Of a DNA stretch of 64,000 nucleotides, positions 35,602-44,033 are shown in pieces. Under the pieces are notes generated by a model. It worked only from the letters and a program-made list of their open reading frames with translations, did no database searches and was not told the DNA's origin. Numbering within the stretch: the stretch's first letter is position 1; every line of letters starts with the position of its first letter. Origin of the DNA: Pelomonas sp. BJYL3 (GTDB lineage Bacteria; Pseudomonadota; Gammaproteobacteria; Burkholderiales; Burkholderiaceae_C); NCBI RefSeq assembly GCF_027257975.1, contig NZ_JANZKX010000005.1:310001-374000 (forward strand), read 5' to 3'. Made by a program: the position numbers and the translations under genes.

Positions 35602-36377
35602 CACATCGCCTTGAAGAGGTGGACGTAGGCCCGGCTCACCGGCAGCTCCTGGCTCAGCCCGCGAAAGCGCAGGAAGAGCCGGCTCAGCTCGTCTCGCCGG
35701 GTGCCGGCCAGGTGGGCCAGGTTGACCAGGGTGGCGCGGTGCACCCGGCAGAAATCCTGCGGGTCCAGTTGCTGGGCCAGTTCGGCGATGGGGGTGCGGA
35801 TCAGGTACTCGCCCTCGGCCGTGCGCACGCAGGTGTACTTGTCATCGGCATGGAAGTAGATGACCTCGGCGATGGGGATCTGGTGCATCAGCTCGCCCTG
35901 GCTGGCGCGGACGTAGCGCAGCAGCGGCGCCGGCGCGGCCGTGCCCTGGAGACGGCCCAGGGCCTGGGCCAGGGCGCCGCCATCGCCACCATCGCCGTTG
36001 TCGGCGGGCGTGGGCGCCGCCAGGCCGGCCTGCAGGCGCTGCACGGTCTTCAGCAGGCGGTCCGTCTTGACCGGCTTGAGCACGTAGTCCAGGGCCGCCT
36101 GCTCGAAGGCCTGGCAGGCGAACTCGTCGAAGGCGGTCACGAAGACCACGCGGGTCGGGCCTTCGATGCCCTCGGCCACCTCCAGCCCGGTGAGGCCGGG
36201 CATCTGGATGTCCAGGAAGGCGATGTCGGGCTGCAGGGCCTCGATCTGGGCGGCGGCTTCCCGGCCGCTGCGGGCCAGGGCCACGATCTCCAGCTCGGGC
36301 CACAGCTGCGCGAGCTCGGACTTCAGGTGCTCGGCCAGGTGGATTTCATCGTCGGCGATCAGGGCGCGCAGGCTCAT
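35601..36377 (-). CDS. LytTR-family response regulator (pair 1)
   Basis: 258 residues. Receiver about 1-120 with Asp55-region FLDIQMPGLTGLEVAEG and Lys in DYVLKPVKTDRL; linker with a Gly/Asp-rich stretch about 125-140; LytTR DNA-binding domain about 150-255 (IYFHADDKYTCVRTAEGEYL, FCRVHRATLVNL). AlgR/LytR-like regulators bind paired direct repeats upstream of targets, which are unknown here. Its start overlaps the stop of the upstream kinase gene (ATGA). Closely similar to the second LytTR regulator 1.2 kb away; both end in the same SRAYVHLFKAM. Confidence 0.93.
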   Translation of the reverse strand: MSLRALIADDEIHLAEHLKSELAQLWPELEIVALARSGREAAAQIEALQPDIAFLDIQMPGLTGLEVAEGIEGPTRVVFVTAFDEFACQAFEQAALDYVLKPVKTDRLLKTVQRLQAGLAAPTPADNGDGGDGGALAQALGRLQGTAAPAPLLRYVRASQGELMHQIPIAEVIYFHADDKYTCVRTAEGEYLIRTPIAELAQQLDPQDFCRVHRATLVNLAHLAGTRRDELSRLFLRFRGLSQELPVSRAYVHLFKAM

Positions 36378-37507
36378 GGCTTGGGTTCGAGTAGGTCCAG
36401 GGGCAGACGCAGCAGGGCCTGGCAGCCTTGCTCGTCCAGGGTCAGTTGCAGCTCGGCACGCTCGCCATAGCGGGTGGCGATGCGCTCGCGGATGTTTTTC
36501 AGCGCCAGGCCATGGCCCGGGCGGGCGCGGCGCGGGCGGGACTGCGAACCCAGGCCGTCGTCCCGCACCTCCAGCAGGAGATGGCGGTCCTGCACCCAGG
36601 CCCGCACGTGCACCTTGCCGCCCTCGTCCTTGCCTTCCAGGCCATGGACGATGGCGTTCTCGACCAGGGGCTGCAGCAGCAGGGGCGGCAGGCGCAGGGC
36701 CTCGGCCTGGGGCGTGGCCTCGATGTCAAAGCGCAGGCGCTCGCCCATGCGGATCTGCATCAGGCCCAGGTAGCTGCGGGCCAGCTGCAGCTCGGCGGCC
36801 AGCGGGCAGTTGTCCTCGCGCAGGGCCGAGAGGCTGGCGCGCAGGTAGTCGGTGAAGTGCTCCAGCATTTCCAGCGCCCGGTCCGGGGCCGGCTTGATCA
36901 GGCTCTGCACGGCCGCCAGGCTGTTGAAGAGGAAGTGCGGCTCGATCTGGGCCTGCAGGCGCAGCAGCTGGGCCTCCGTGGCCAGCAGCTGCAGGGCCTG
37001 GCGGCGGCGGTGCTGGTGATCCAGGTACCAGCCGACCAGGGCAAACACGAGGGAGAGGAAGAGGAAGCGGCTCAGGCCCTGGGGGCTGTCGAAGGGCGTT
37101 TCCACACGGGCCTGCATCCACCAGCCCAGCAGCTGGCCGAAGAGCAGCAGGCCCGAAGCGATGCACAGCATGGGCATCAGGCTGAAGAAGAGCCCGGCGC
37201 GCCAGCCGCCGGCATTGAGGCGGTCCAGGGCGGACTGGGGCAGCAGCCGCTCGCTGAGGCGGTAGCCGCCGTGGATCATGAAGGCGATCAGGAAGCCGCA
37301 GGCATAGCTGGCGAGCACGCTGGCGAGATTCAGCGGCCGCGCGCCGAAGACCAGGGTAACGGCCAGTAGCCCCGTGGGAAAGGCCAGTGCGAAGCCGCTG
37401 GTGATCAGCAGGCGTGCCAGCAGGGACTCCTTGCGGACCTTGGCCAGGCGGAAGTAGCGCCTGAAGGCCAGCTGGAGTTCGTCGGCGAAGCGGGGCGGGG
37501 TGCTCAT
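36374..37507 (-). CDS. LytS/YehU-type sensor histidine kinase (pair 1)
   Basis: 377 residues from the ATG at 37507. Four membrane helices about 40-165 without a recognisable ligand domain; coil; His_kinase domain about 195-275 with the phospho-acceptor QIEPHFLFNSLAAVQSLI; HATPase about 280-370 (LLLQPLVENAIVHGLEGKDE, DGLG, LKNIRERI). Pairs with the coupled LytTR regulator. The AlgZ/FimS-like architecture often controls type IV pili or polysaccharide in this group, but the target is not shown. Confidence 0.92.
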   Translation of the reverse strand: MSTPPRFADELQLAFRRYFRLAKVRKESLLARLLITSGFALAFPTGLLAVTLVFGARPLNLASVLASYACGFLIAFMIHGGYRLSERLLPQSALDRLNAGGWRAGLFFSLMPMLCIASGLLLFGQLLGWWMQARVETPFDSPQGLSRFLFLSLVFALVGWYLDHQHRRRQALQLLATEAQLLRLQAQIEPHFLFNSLAAVQSLIKPAPDRALEMLEHFTDYLRASLSALREDNCPLAAELQLARSYLGLMQIRMGERLRFDIEATPQAEALRLPPLLLQPLVENAIVHGLEGKDEGGKVHVRAWVQDRHLLLEVRDDGLGSQSRPRRARPGHGLALKNIRERIATRYGERAELQLTLDEQGCQALLRLPLDLLEPKP

Positions 37508-37621
37508 GTCGGGGCGATGAAGGAGACACGGGAGCAGCGTAGGCCGCGAGTGTCCCTCAAGCGCCGGCCCTGCGACGAACGGCAAGCGCAGGCGCCGGAT
37601 GGCAAGCGGCCGGTGCCTTGC

Positions 37622-38419
37622 TCACATGGCCTTGAAGAGATGCACGTAGGCGCGGCTCACCGCCAGTTCGCCGTCCAGGCCCTGCAGGCGCAGGAAGAGC
37701 TTGCCGTTGCCGTCGCGCCGCGTGCACTGCAGGTGGTCGACATTGACCAGAGTGGCGCGGTGCACCTGCCAGAAGCGCTGCGGGTCCAGCTGGGTCAGCA
37801 GCTCGCTGATGGGCGTGCGGATCAGGAACTCGGACGCCGCGGTGCGCACGACGGTGTACTTGTCGTCCGCCTGGCAGTAGAGGATGTCCTCCACCGGGAT
37901 CTGGTGGGTCAGCTGGCCCTGGTTCGCGCGCAGGTGGCGCAGCAGCGGCTTGCCGCCGAGGGCGGCGGCGCCGGGCAGGAGCTGGCGCAGCAACCGGTGC
38001 AGCTGGTCGTCGCGCGCCGCCGCGGGCTCGGGGGCTTCCGGGGTGAGCGCGCGCTGCAGTCGCTCGACCGTCTTCTGCAATCGCTCCGCGCGGACCGGCT
38101 TGAGCACGTAGTCCACGGCCTCCTGCTCGAAGGCCTCCAGCGCATGCTGGTCGTAGGCGGTGACGAAGACGACGCGGGTGAGCCCTTCGATGCCCTGAGC
38201 CACCTCCAGGCCGCTGAGGCCGGGCATCTGAATGTCCAGGAAGGCGATGTCGGGCTGCAGGCGGGCGATCTGCTCGGCGGCCTCGGCGCCGTTGGCTGCC
38301 ACGGCCACGATGCGCAGGGCCGGCCAGAGCTCACGCAGGCGGTCCTGCAGCACGCGGTTGAGGTGGGGCTCGTCGTCGGCCAGCAGGGCCGTGGCTGCGG
38401 GGGCGGGATGCTCAGTCAT
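37622..38419 (-). CDS. LytTR-family response regulator (pair 2)
   Basis: 265 residues from the ATG at 38419; an ATG five codons upstream is possible and neither has a good ribosome binding site. Receiver with FLDIQMPGLSGLEVAQG and DYVLKPVRAERL; LytTR domain about 160-262 (ILYCQADDKYTVVRTAASEF, FWQVHRATLVNVDHL). Overlaps the second kinase's stop. Highly similar along its length to the pair-1 regulator, so the pairs are probably a tandem duplication. Confidence 0.92.
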   Translation of the reverse strand: MTEHPAPAATALLADDEPHLNRVLQDRLRELWPALRIVAVAANGAEAAEQIARLQPDIAFLDIQMPGLSGLEVAQGIEGLTRVVFVTAYDQHALEAFEQEAVDYVLKPVRAERLQKTVERLQRALTPEAPEPAAARDDQLHRLLRQLLPGAAALGGKPLLRHLRANQGQLTHQIPVEDILYCQADDKYTVVRTAASEFLIRTPISELLTQLDPQRFWQVHRATLVNVDHLQCTRRDGNGKLFLRLQGLDGELAVSRAYVHLFKAM

Positions 38420-39572
38420 GGGTGTCGGAGGCATGGGAGCGCTGCTGGGGAAGGGTCAGGCGGACGAGGGTGCCGACGCCCCCTGGGGCATCGGCCAGTT
38501 CCAGCGTGGCGGCCGGGCCGTAGACCGCCAGGAGTCGTTCGCGAATGTTCTGCAGTGCCATGCCCTGTCCGCGCCGCGGGCGTTCGCGGCTGCGGGCCAG
38601 GCCGATGCCGCTGTCCTCGACGTCGATCTGCAGGCCATGGGCGAGGGCCCGGGCCCGCAGCTGCAGCAGTCCGCCTTCAAGCCGCGGCTCCAGCCCGTGA
38701 TGCAGTGCATTCTCGACCAGCGGCTGCAGCAGCAGGGGCGGGAGGCGGGCCTCCAGCAGCGCCGCGGGCACTTCCATGCGCGTCTGCAGGCGCCCGCCCA
38801 TGCGGCATTGCATCACCGTCAGGTAGTTGCGCACGAGGTCCAGCTCCTGACCCAGGCTGACTTCCTGGGCGCGCATCTGCTGCAGGCTGGCGCGCAGGTA
38901 GTCGGTGAAGGCGTCGAGCATGCGCTTGGCCTGAGCCGGTTCGTAGTCGATGAGGCCCTGGATGTTGGCGAGGGTGTTGAACAGGAAATGGGGCTCGATC
39001 TGTGCCTGCAGCATCCGCAGCTGGGCCTCGGTCAGCTGGCTCCGCACCTGCCGGGCACCCAGCTGGGTGCGCATGCGCCAGAGGCTGAAGCCGGCGAACA
39101 GCGCGCCGCAGACGAGGAAGGTGATCAGGCTGCTGCGGTGCGGCGGCTTGAAGGGCTCCCAGACTCCGGTGATTCGCCACCGCAGCAGCCCCTGCACCAG
39201 CCAGAGGCCCAGGCCGCTGCACAGGGTGGGCAGGCCCACGAAGACCAGCAGGCTCGCGCGGTCCAGCCCCTCGTTGAGCCGCTTCAGCCGGTCCTCCGGC
39301 AGCCAGGCCTCCAGCACGCGGAAGCTGCCCAGACACATCAGCGCGATCAGGCCGCCCAGCTCCACGGACAGCTCCAGACTGGGCAGCCACCAGCGGGTGT
39401 CCAGGACGTTGCCGGACAGCAGGGCCGCCAGCAGCACGAAGCCCGCGCCCACGCCCATGCCGGACACCACGCAGGCCACGATCGCCATCCACCAGGGATA
39501 CGGATGCCGCTTGCGCAGGCGCCAGCTGTCGGTGAAGGCGGCATGCCAGGGAGAGACGGGGGAAGCGTTCAT
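38412..39572 (-). CDS. LytS/YehU-type sensor histidine kinase (pair 2)
   Basis: 386 residues. Four membrane helices about 28-160; His_kinase motif QIEPHFLFNTLANIQGLIDY; HATPase about 285-375 (LLLQPLVENALHHGLEPRLE, DSGIGLARS, LQNIRERLLAVYG). The membrane part differs strongly from the pair-1 kinase while the catalytic part is alike, as expected if the paralogues sense different signals. First gene of this leftward four-gene block. Confidence 0.92.
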   Translation of the reverse strand: MNASPVSPWHAAFTDSWRLRKRHPYPWWMAIVACVVSGMGVGAGFVLLAALLSGNVLDTRWWLPSLELSVELGGLIALMCLGSFRVLEAWLPEDRLKRLNEGLDRASLLVFVGLPTLCSGLGLWLVQGLLRWRITGVWEPFKPPHRSSLITFLVCGALFAGFSLWRMRTQLGARQVRSQLTEAQLRMLQAQIEPHFLFNTLANIQGLIDYEPAQAKRMLDAFTDYLRASLQQMRAQEVSLGQELDLVRNYLTVMQCRMGGRLQTRMEVPAALLEARLPPLLLQPLVENALHHGLEPRLEGGLLQLRARALAHGLQIDVEDSGIGLARSRERPRRGQGMALQNIRERLLAVYGPAATLELADAPGGVGTLVRLTLPQQRSHASDTHD

Positions 39573-39776
39573 GCGGTCAGTGTAGGCAGCGGCACCCCGT
39601 TCCCCGGCGCAGATTGCGACGGGCCGGCCGGCACCGGCGCGAATCGACGAGGGCGTGCTGCAGGCCGCGCGCCCGGGTTACATCACGGTCACGGAGCCCG
39701 GTTTCAGGCGTGCCTACAATCGCGCTGAAACAAACCTACAAGGACGATGCAGCCCCCGGCTGCCGAGGCACAACGC

Positions 39777-41165
39777 ATGCAAGTTCACGCTTCCATCTTC
39801 AAGGCTTATGACATCCGTGGCGTCGTGGGCCAGACCCTGGACGAGACCCTGGCCGAGCACCTGGGCCGGGCCTTCGGCACCGAAGCCCTGAAGCTGGGCG
39901 AGAAGGCCGTGGCCGTGGGCCGCGATGGCCGGCTCTCGGGTCCCGGCCTCGTGGCGGCCCTGGTCCGCGGCCTGCAGTCCACGGGCATCGACGTCGTGGA
40001 CATCGGCGCCGTGACCACGCCCATGCTCTACTACGTGGCCGCCACGCGCGGCAAGCACGGCTGCAACTCGGGCATCCAGGTCACGGGCAGCCACAATCCC
40101 AAGGACTACAACGGCTTCAAGATGGTGCTCAAGGGCGCCGCCGTGTATGGCGAGCAGATCCAGGACATCCGCCGCCGCATCGAGGCCGAGGACTACGCCA
40201 CGGGCCAGGGTCGCGTGGGCGCCATGGACATCGGCGCCGAGTACAGCCACCGCATCGTCAAGGACTGCAAGCTGGCCCGCCCGATGAAGATCGTGGTGGA
40301 CAGCGGCAATGGCATTCCCGGTGCCAGCGCGCCCGCCATCCTGCGCGCCCTGGGCTGCGAGGTGATCGACATCTACTCCAAGGTCGACGGCGACTTCCCC
40401 AACCACCACCCGGATCCCTCGCGCCCCGAGAACCTCGAGGACCTCAAGCGCATCGTCCACGCCTGTGACGCCGAGCTGGGCCTGGCCTTCGACGGTGACG
40501 GTGACCGTCTGGGCATCGTCACCAAGGACGGCCAGATGATCATGCCGGACCGCCAGATCATGCTGCTGGCCGCCGACATCCTCAAGCGCAATCCCGGCGC
40601 CGAGATCATCTTCGACGTCAAGTGCACGCAACGCCTGGCCCCCTGGATCCGCGAGCACGGCGGCAAGCCGCTGATGTGGATGACGGGCCATTCCCTGGCC
40701 AAGGCCAAGCTGAAGGAGACCGGTGCGCCCATGGCCGGGGAGCTCTCGGGCCACATCTTCTTCAACGAGCGCTGGTACGGCTTTGACGACGCCATGTACA
40801 CGGCCGGCCGCATGCTGGAGATCCTGTCCCGCAGCGAAGACCCGAGCGCCGTGCTGAACGCCTTGCCCACCAGCTTCGCCACGCCCGAGCTGAACGTGCC
40901 CTGCGCCGAGGGCGAGCACCACAGCGTGGTCGCCACGCTCAAGGAGGTGGCCGAGTTCCCCGATGCCAAGGAGATCGTCACCATCGACGGCCTGCGCATC
41001 GAGTACGAAGACGGCTTCGGCCTCATCCGCGCCTCCAACACCACGCCGGTGCTGGTGCTGCGCTTCGAGGGCCACACGCCCGAGGCCCTGGAGCGCATCG
41101 AGCATGCGGTGCTGGCCCAGCTCAAGCGCGTGAAGCCGGACGCCACCTTCGCGGCCGGCCACTGA
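39777..41165 (+). CDS. Phosphomannomutase/phosphoglucomutase
   Basis: Interconverts hexose 6- and 1-phosphates to supply GDP-mannose, UDP-glucose and LPS precursors (AlgC/PgmG-like). 462 residues, the family length. Phosphoserine loop QVTGSHNPKDYNGFK; Mg-binding FDGDGDRLG; sugar loop GELSGHIFFNERWYG; phosphate loop RASNTTPVLVLR. The ATG at 39777 has GAGG eight bases upstream; an ATG at 39747 would add ten unrelated residues. Followed after four bases by waaA, so a shared role in envelope polysaccharide is likely. Confidence 0.95.
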   Translation: MQVHASIFKAYDIRGVVGQTLDETLAEHLGRAFGTEALKLGEKAVAVGRDGRLSGPGLVAALVRGLQSTGIDVVDIGAVTTPMLYYVAATRGKHGCNSGIQVTGSHNPKDYNGFKMVLKGAAVYGEQIQDIRRRIEAEDYATGQGRVGAMDIGAEYSHRIVKDCKLARPMKIVVDSGNGIPGASAPAILRALGCEVIDIYSKVDGDFPNHHPDPSRPENLEDLKRIVHACDAELGLAFDGDGDRLGIVTKDGQMIMPDRQIMLLAADILKRNPGAEIIFDVKCTQRLAPWIREHGGKPLMWMTGHSLAKAKLKETGAPMAGELSGHIFFNERWYGFDDAMYTAGRMLEILSRSEDPSAVLNALPTSFATPELNVPCAEGEHHSVVATLKEVAEFPDAKEIVTIDGLRIEYEDGFGLIRASNTTPVLVLRFEGHTPEALERIEHAVLAQLKRVKPDATFAAGH

Positions 41166-41169
41166 AGGC

Positions 41170-42507
41170 TTGGGCACGCCGCCTTCTTCCGTACGCCCAC
41201 CCGGTGCCTGGGCCGAGCGCCTGGCGCGCTGGGGCTATGCGACGGCCTTGCGCCTGGCCACGCCGCTGTACTTCCTGAAGCTGTGGCGGCGGGGCGGGGC
41301 CGAGCCTCTGTACCGCGCGCACTGGGCCGAGCGGCTCGGCTGCGGTGAGCGCACGGCGCCGGGCGCGCTGTGGCTGCATGCGGTGTCCATGGGCGAGACT
41401 CGGGCTGCCGCGCCCCTCATCGCCGCCCTGCGCGCCAGGCGGCCGGACCTGCGCCTGCTCCTGACCCATTCGACGGCCACCGGCCGCGAGACCGGGCGCG
41501 AACTGCTGCGCGAGGGTGATGCCCAGCGCTGGCTGCCCCTGGACACCCCCGGTGCCGTGCGCCGCTTTCTGGACCGCCATCAGCCCATCGCCGGGGTGCT
41601 GATGGAAACCGAGATCTGGCCCAGCCTGATGGCCGAGGCTGAGCGCCGCCGCCTGCCGGTGGTGCTGGCCAATGCGCGCCTGTCCGCCAAGAGTGCCCGC
41701 CAGGGTCAGCGCCTGCGGGCCCTGCTGCATCCGGCCGCCGCGCGCCTGGCCCTGGCCCTGGCGCAGACCGCCGATGACGCCCGGCGCTTGCGCGAGGCGG
41801 GGGTCGGCGAGGTGCAGGTCTGCGGCAATCTGAAGTACGACCTCCAGCCTGACGAGGCGCTGCTGGCGCGCGGACAGGCCTGGGCCGCCGCGCAGCCCCA
41901 GCCGCGCCGCCCGGTGCTGCTGATGGCCGTCAGCCGCGAGGGCGAGGAGGCGGCACTGCTGAGCGCCTGGCGGCAACGCCCCGAGGCCGGTGGTGCGCGT
42001 CCGCTGCTCTTGATCGTGCCCCGGCATCCGCAGCGTTTCGATGAGGTGGCCACGCTGGTGCGCGACGCCGGCTTCAGCCTGGCGCGGCGCAGCAGCTGGG
42101 TGGGGCAAGACCTGCCCCCGCCCGAGGCCTGGTCAGCCGAGGTCTGGCTGGGTGACACCCTGCGCGAGATGCCGCTCTACTACGGCCTGGCCGATCTGGC
42201 CCTGCTGGGCGGCAGCTTCGAGCCCCTGGGCGGCCAGAACCTGATCGAGGCGGCGGCCTGCGGCTGCCCGCTGCTGATGGGCCCGCACACCTTCAATTTC
42301 AGCGAGGCCGCGGCGCTGGCCGAACAGGCCGGGGCGGCACGCCGGGTACCGAGCCTGGCCGAGGCGGTGACGATGGCGACCGGCCTGCTGGCCGAGCCGG
42401 GTGCCCTGGCGCAGCAGGCGGCGCGGGCACGTGACTTTGCGGCCGAGCACCGGGGTGCCGCCGAACGCATGGCGCAGGCGCTTGCCGGCCGGCTGCCCCA
42501 GCGCTGA
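41170..42507 (+). CDS. waaA: 3-deoxy-D-manno-octulosonic acid transferase
   Basis: Adds Kdo from CMP-Kdo to lipid A at the inner membrane. 445 residues from a TTG at 41170, four bases after the previous stop; no ATG is available before the conserved membrane-associating helix (YATALRLATPLYFLKLW). Catalytic-type motifs WLHAVSMGETRAAAPLI and METEIWPSLM; nucleotide-binding LLLIVPRHPQRF, GGSFEPLGGQNLIEAAACGC. One protein normally adds one or two Kdo residues; which is not readable here. Confidence 0.93.
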   Translation: MGTPPSSVRPPGAWAERLARWGYATALRLATPLYFLKLWRRGGAEPLYRAHWAERLGCGERTAPGALWLHAVSMGETRAAAPLIAALRARRPDLRLLLTHSTATGRETGRELLREGDAQRWLPLDTPGAVRRFLDRHQPIAGVLMETEIWPSLMAEAERRRLPVVLANARLSAKSARQGQRLRALLHPAAARLALALAQTADDARRLREAGVGEVQVCGNLKYDLQPDEALLARGQAWAAAQPQPRRPVLLMAVSREGEEAALLSAWRQRPEAGGARPLLLIVPRHPQRFDEVATLVRDAGFSLARRSSWVGQDLPPPEAWSAEVWLGDTLREMPLYYGLADLALLGGSFEPLGGQNLIEAAACGCPLLMGPHTFNFSEAAALAEQAGAARRVPSLAEAVTMATGLLAEPGALAQQAARARDFAAEHRGAAERMAQALAGRLPQR

Positions 42508-42581
42508 AGCAGCGCGGGGCTGTCGCTGGACTGAAGCCGTACTTACGTCTGAAAGACACCTGGGGGCGCTGCGCCCGCAGG

Positions 42582-42592
42582 GTCAGGTCTTG
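42582..42592 (+). repeat. Dispersed GTCAGGTCTTG word
   Basis: Exact copy in the 110-base convergent space between waaA and the GAF-Fis regulator gene. Confidence 0.55.
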
Positions 42593-42617
42593 CCTGCCCG
42601 CGCACCGCGGTGGGCGC

Positions 42618-43898
42618 TCAGCCCTTGGGCACCAGCAGACCGTCCTGCCGCAGCTTGCGGTAGAGGGTGCTGCGGCCGATGCCCAGCTGGCGTGCGGCCA
42701 GCGAGAGGTTGCCGCCCGCCGCCCGGATGGCGTCGCGGATGGCCAGCGCCTCGGTCTCTCGCAGGGGCGGCGGTTGCAGGCCCATGCCGCTGTTGCGCGG
42801 GGGCGTGGGGCTCAGCAGGCCGCTGGCCGCGACCGGTGCGGGCCTGTTCAGGTAGCTGCCCGGCAGGGCGCCACCGGCCAGGCCCTCGCCCATGCCCGTG
42901 GCCACGCCGGTGGCCAGCCCGGCTCCGGCGCCGGCCCAGCTGACCAGGCGCTGCGCGGGCCAGCGCAGCTTCAGCTGCAGGGTTTGCGGCTGCTGCTCGT
43001 GGCGGGTGGGGATCTGCACCGGCAGGGGCTGGTCGTGCTGTGCTGCGGTGATCAGCTGCTCCATGCTGAGGCCGAACAGACTCTGCACCGACTCCCGGTG
43101 CAGGGTGGCCGTGCCACTGCCCAGCAGGTCCAGGCCGCGGCGGTTGATGCCCAGCACATGGCCGTCCTCGGCAAGGGCGAGCACGCCTTCCTGCAACGTG
43201 CCCAGGCCCTCGGCCTGGCCGTGCATCTGCAGCTGCGGGGACTGGCGGAAGCGGTCGGCGAACCACTGGGACTCGATCAGCCGCGCCGCCAGGCTGGCCA
43301 GGGCCAGGGTGTGCGGGTGGTAGGAGCGGCGGTCGCCCGAGACGTCCAGCACGCCCAGCAGCGCGCCCTTGTGGTCGAAGATGGGGGCGGCCGAGCAGGT
43401 CAGGAAGTGCATGGAGCGCAGGTAGTGCTCAGCGCCGTGGACCAGCGTGGGGGCCTCGGTCATCAGGGCGGTGCCGATGGCATTGGTGCCCTTGTCCGCC
43501 TCGGCCCAACGGGCGCCGGGGCTCAGAGCCACGCGCTGGGCGCGGGCCAGGAAGCTGGGGTCGCCCAGGGCATGCAGCACCGTGCCGCTGGCATCGCTGA
43601 GCACGACCATGCTCTGGGCATGGGCCAGCTGCTCGTAAAGCATCTCCATGACGGGCAGCGCCTGGGTGCACAGGCGCGCGTTGCGATGCTGCGCCTCCTG
43701 CAGCGCGGTCTCGCTCAGCCGGTGCAGGTCCGGGGCCTGTGCCGGCTGCAGGCCAAAGGCCTGGCTGCGCTCATGGGAATGCTGGATGGTCTGCTGGTGC
43801 AGCTGCTGCGCGACCAGCATGGAGGCGCTGGCTGTTGCAGCACCGGCCTGGGTCTGGGACACAAAGGCTGTGGACAAGTCGTTCCCCCTGACTTTCAT
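42618..43898 (-). CDS. AcoR-like GAF-Fis regulator lacking the AAA+ domain
   Basis: 426 residues from the ATG at 43898. N-terminal region and GAF-like domain about 30-235 (GARWAEADKGTNAIGTALMT and FLTCSAAPIFDHKGALLGVL are hallmarks of AcoR-type activators); PAS-like region about 235-320; a low-complexity Gly/Ala/Pro linker about 325-375; Fis-type helix-turn-helix at the C-terminus (GGNLSLAARQLGIGRSTLYR). The sigma-54-contacting AAA+ module with Walker A and GAFTGA, normally between GAF and Fis, is missing, so it cannot act as a normal sigma-54 activator. Possibly a sigma-70 regulator or antagonist. Between waaA and mshL. Confidence 0.88.
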   Translation of the reverse strand: MKVRGNDLSTAFVSQTQAGAATASASMLVAQQLHQQTIQHSHERSQAFGLQPAQAPDLHRLSETALQEAQHRNARLCTQALPVMEMLYEQLAHAQSMVVLSDASGTVLHALGDPSFLARAQRVALSPGARWAEADKGTNAIGTALMTEAPTLVHGAEHYLRSMHFLTCSAAPIFDHKGALLGVLDVSGDRRSYHPHTLALASLAARLIESQWFADRFRQSPQLQMHGQAEGLGTLQEGVLALAEDGHVLGINRRGLDLLGSGTATLHRESVQSLFGLSMEQLITAAQHDQPLPVQIPTRHEQQPQTLQLKLRWPAQRLVSWAGAGAGLATGVATGMGEGLAGGALPGSYLNRPAPVAASGLLSPTPPRNSGMGLQPPPLRETEALAIRDAIRAAGGNLSLAARQLGIGRSTLYRKLRQDGLLVPKG

Positions 43899-44033
43899 CA
43901 CGGGCCGACTATCACGGAAGCCCTGCCACCTGACAAGCGGGAAACTCTGGTGAGCAGGGGGGCGCATGGCCCCCCAAGCAGGGACAGCCCGCGCGCACGC
44001 CTGTGCGCTGGGCGATCGGCAGGGGCCGCTGGC

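Noticed and set aside
42618-43898. Sigma-54 enhancer-binding activator of the msh genes
   Set aside because: No Walker motifs or GAFTGA in the translated protein, so it cannot be a standard activator.
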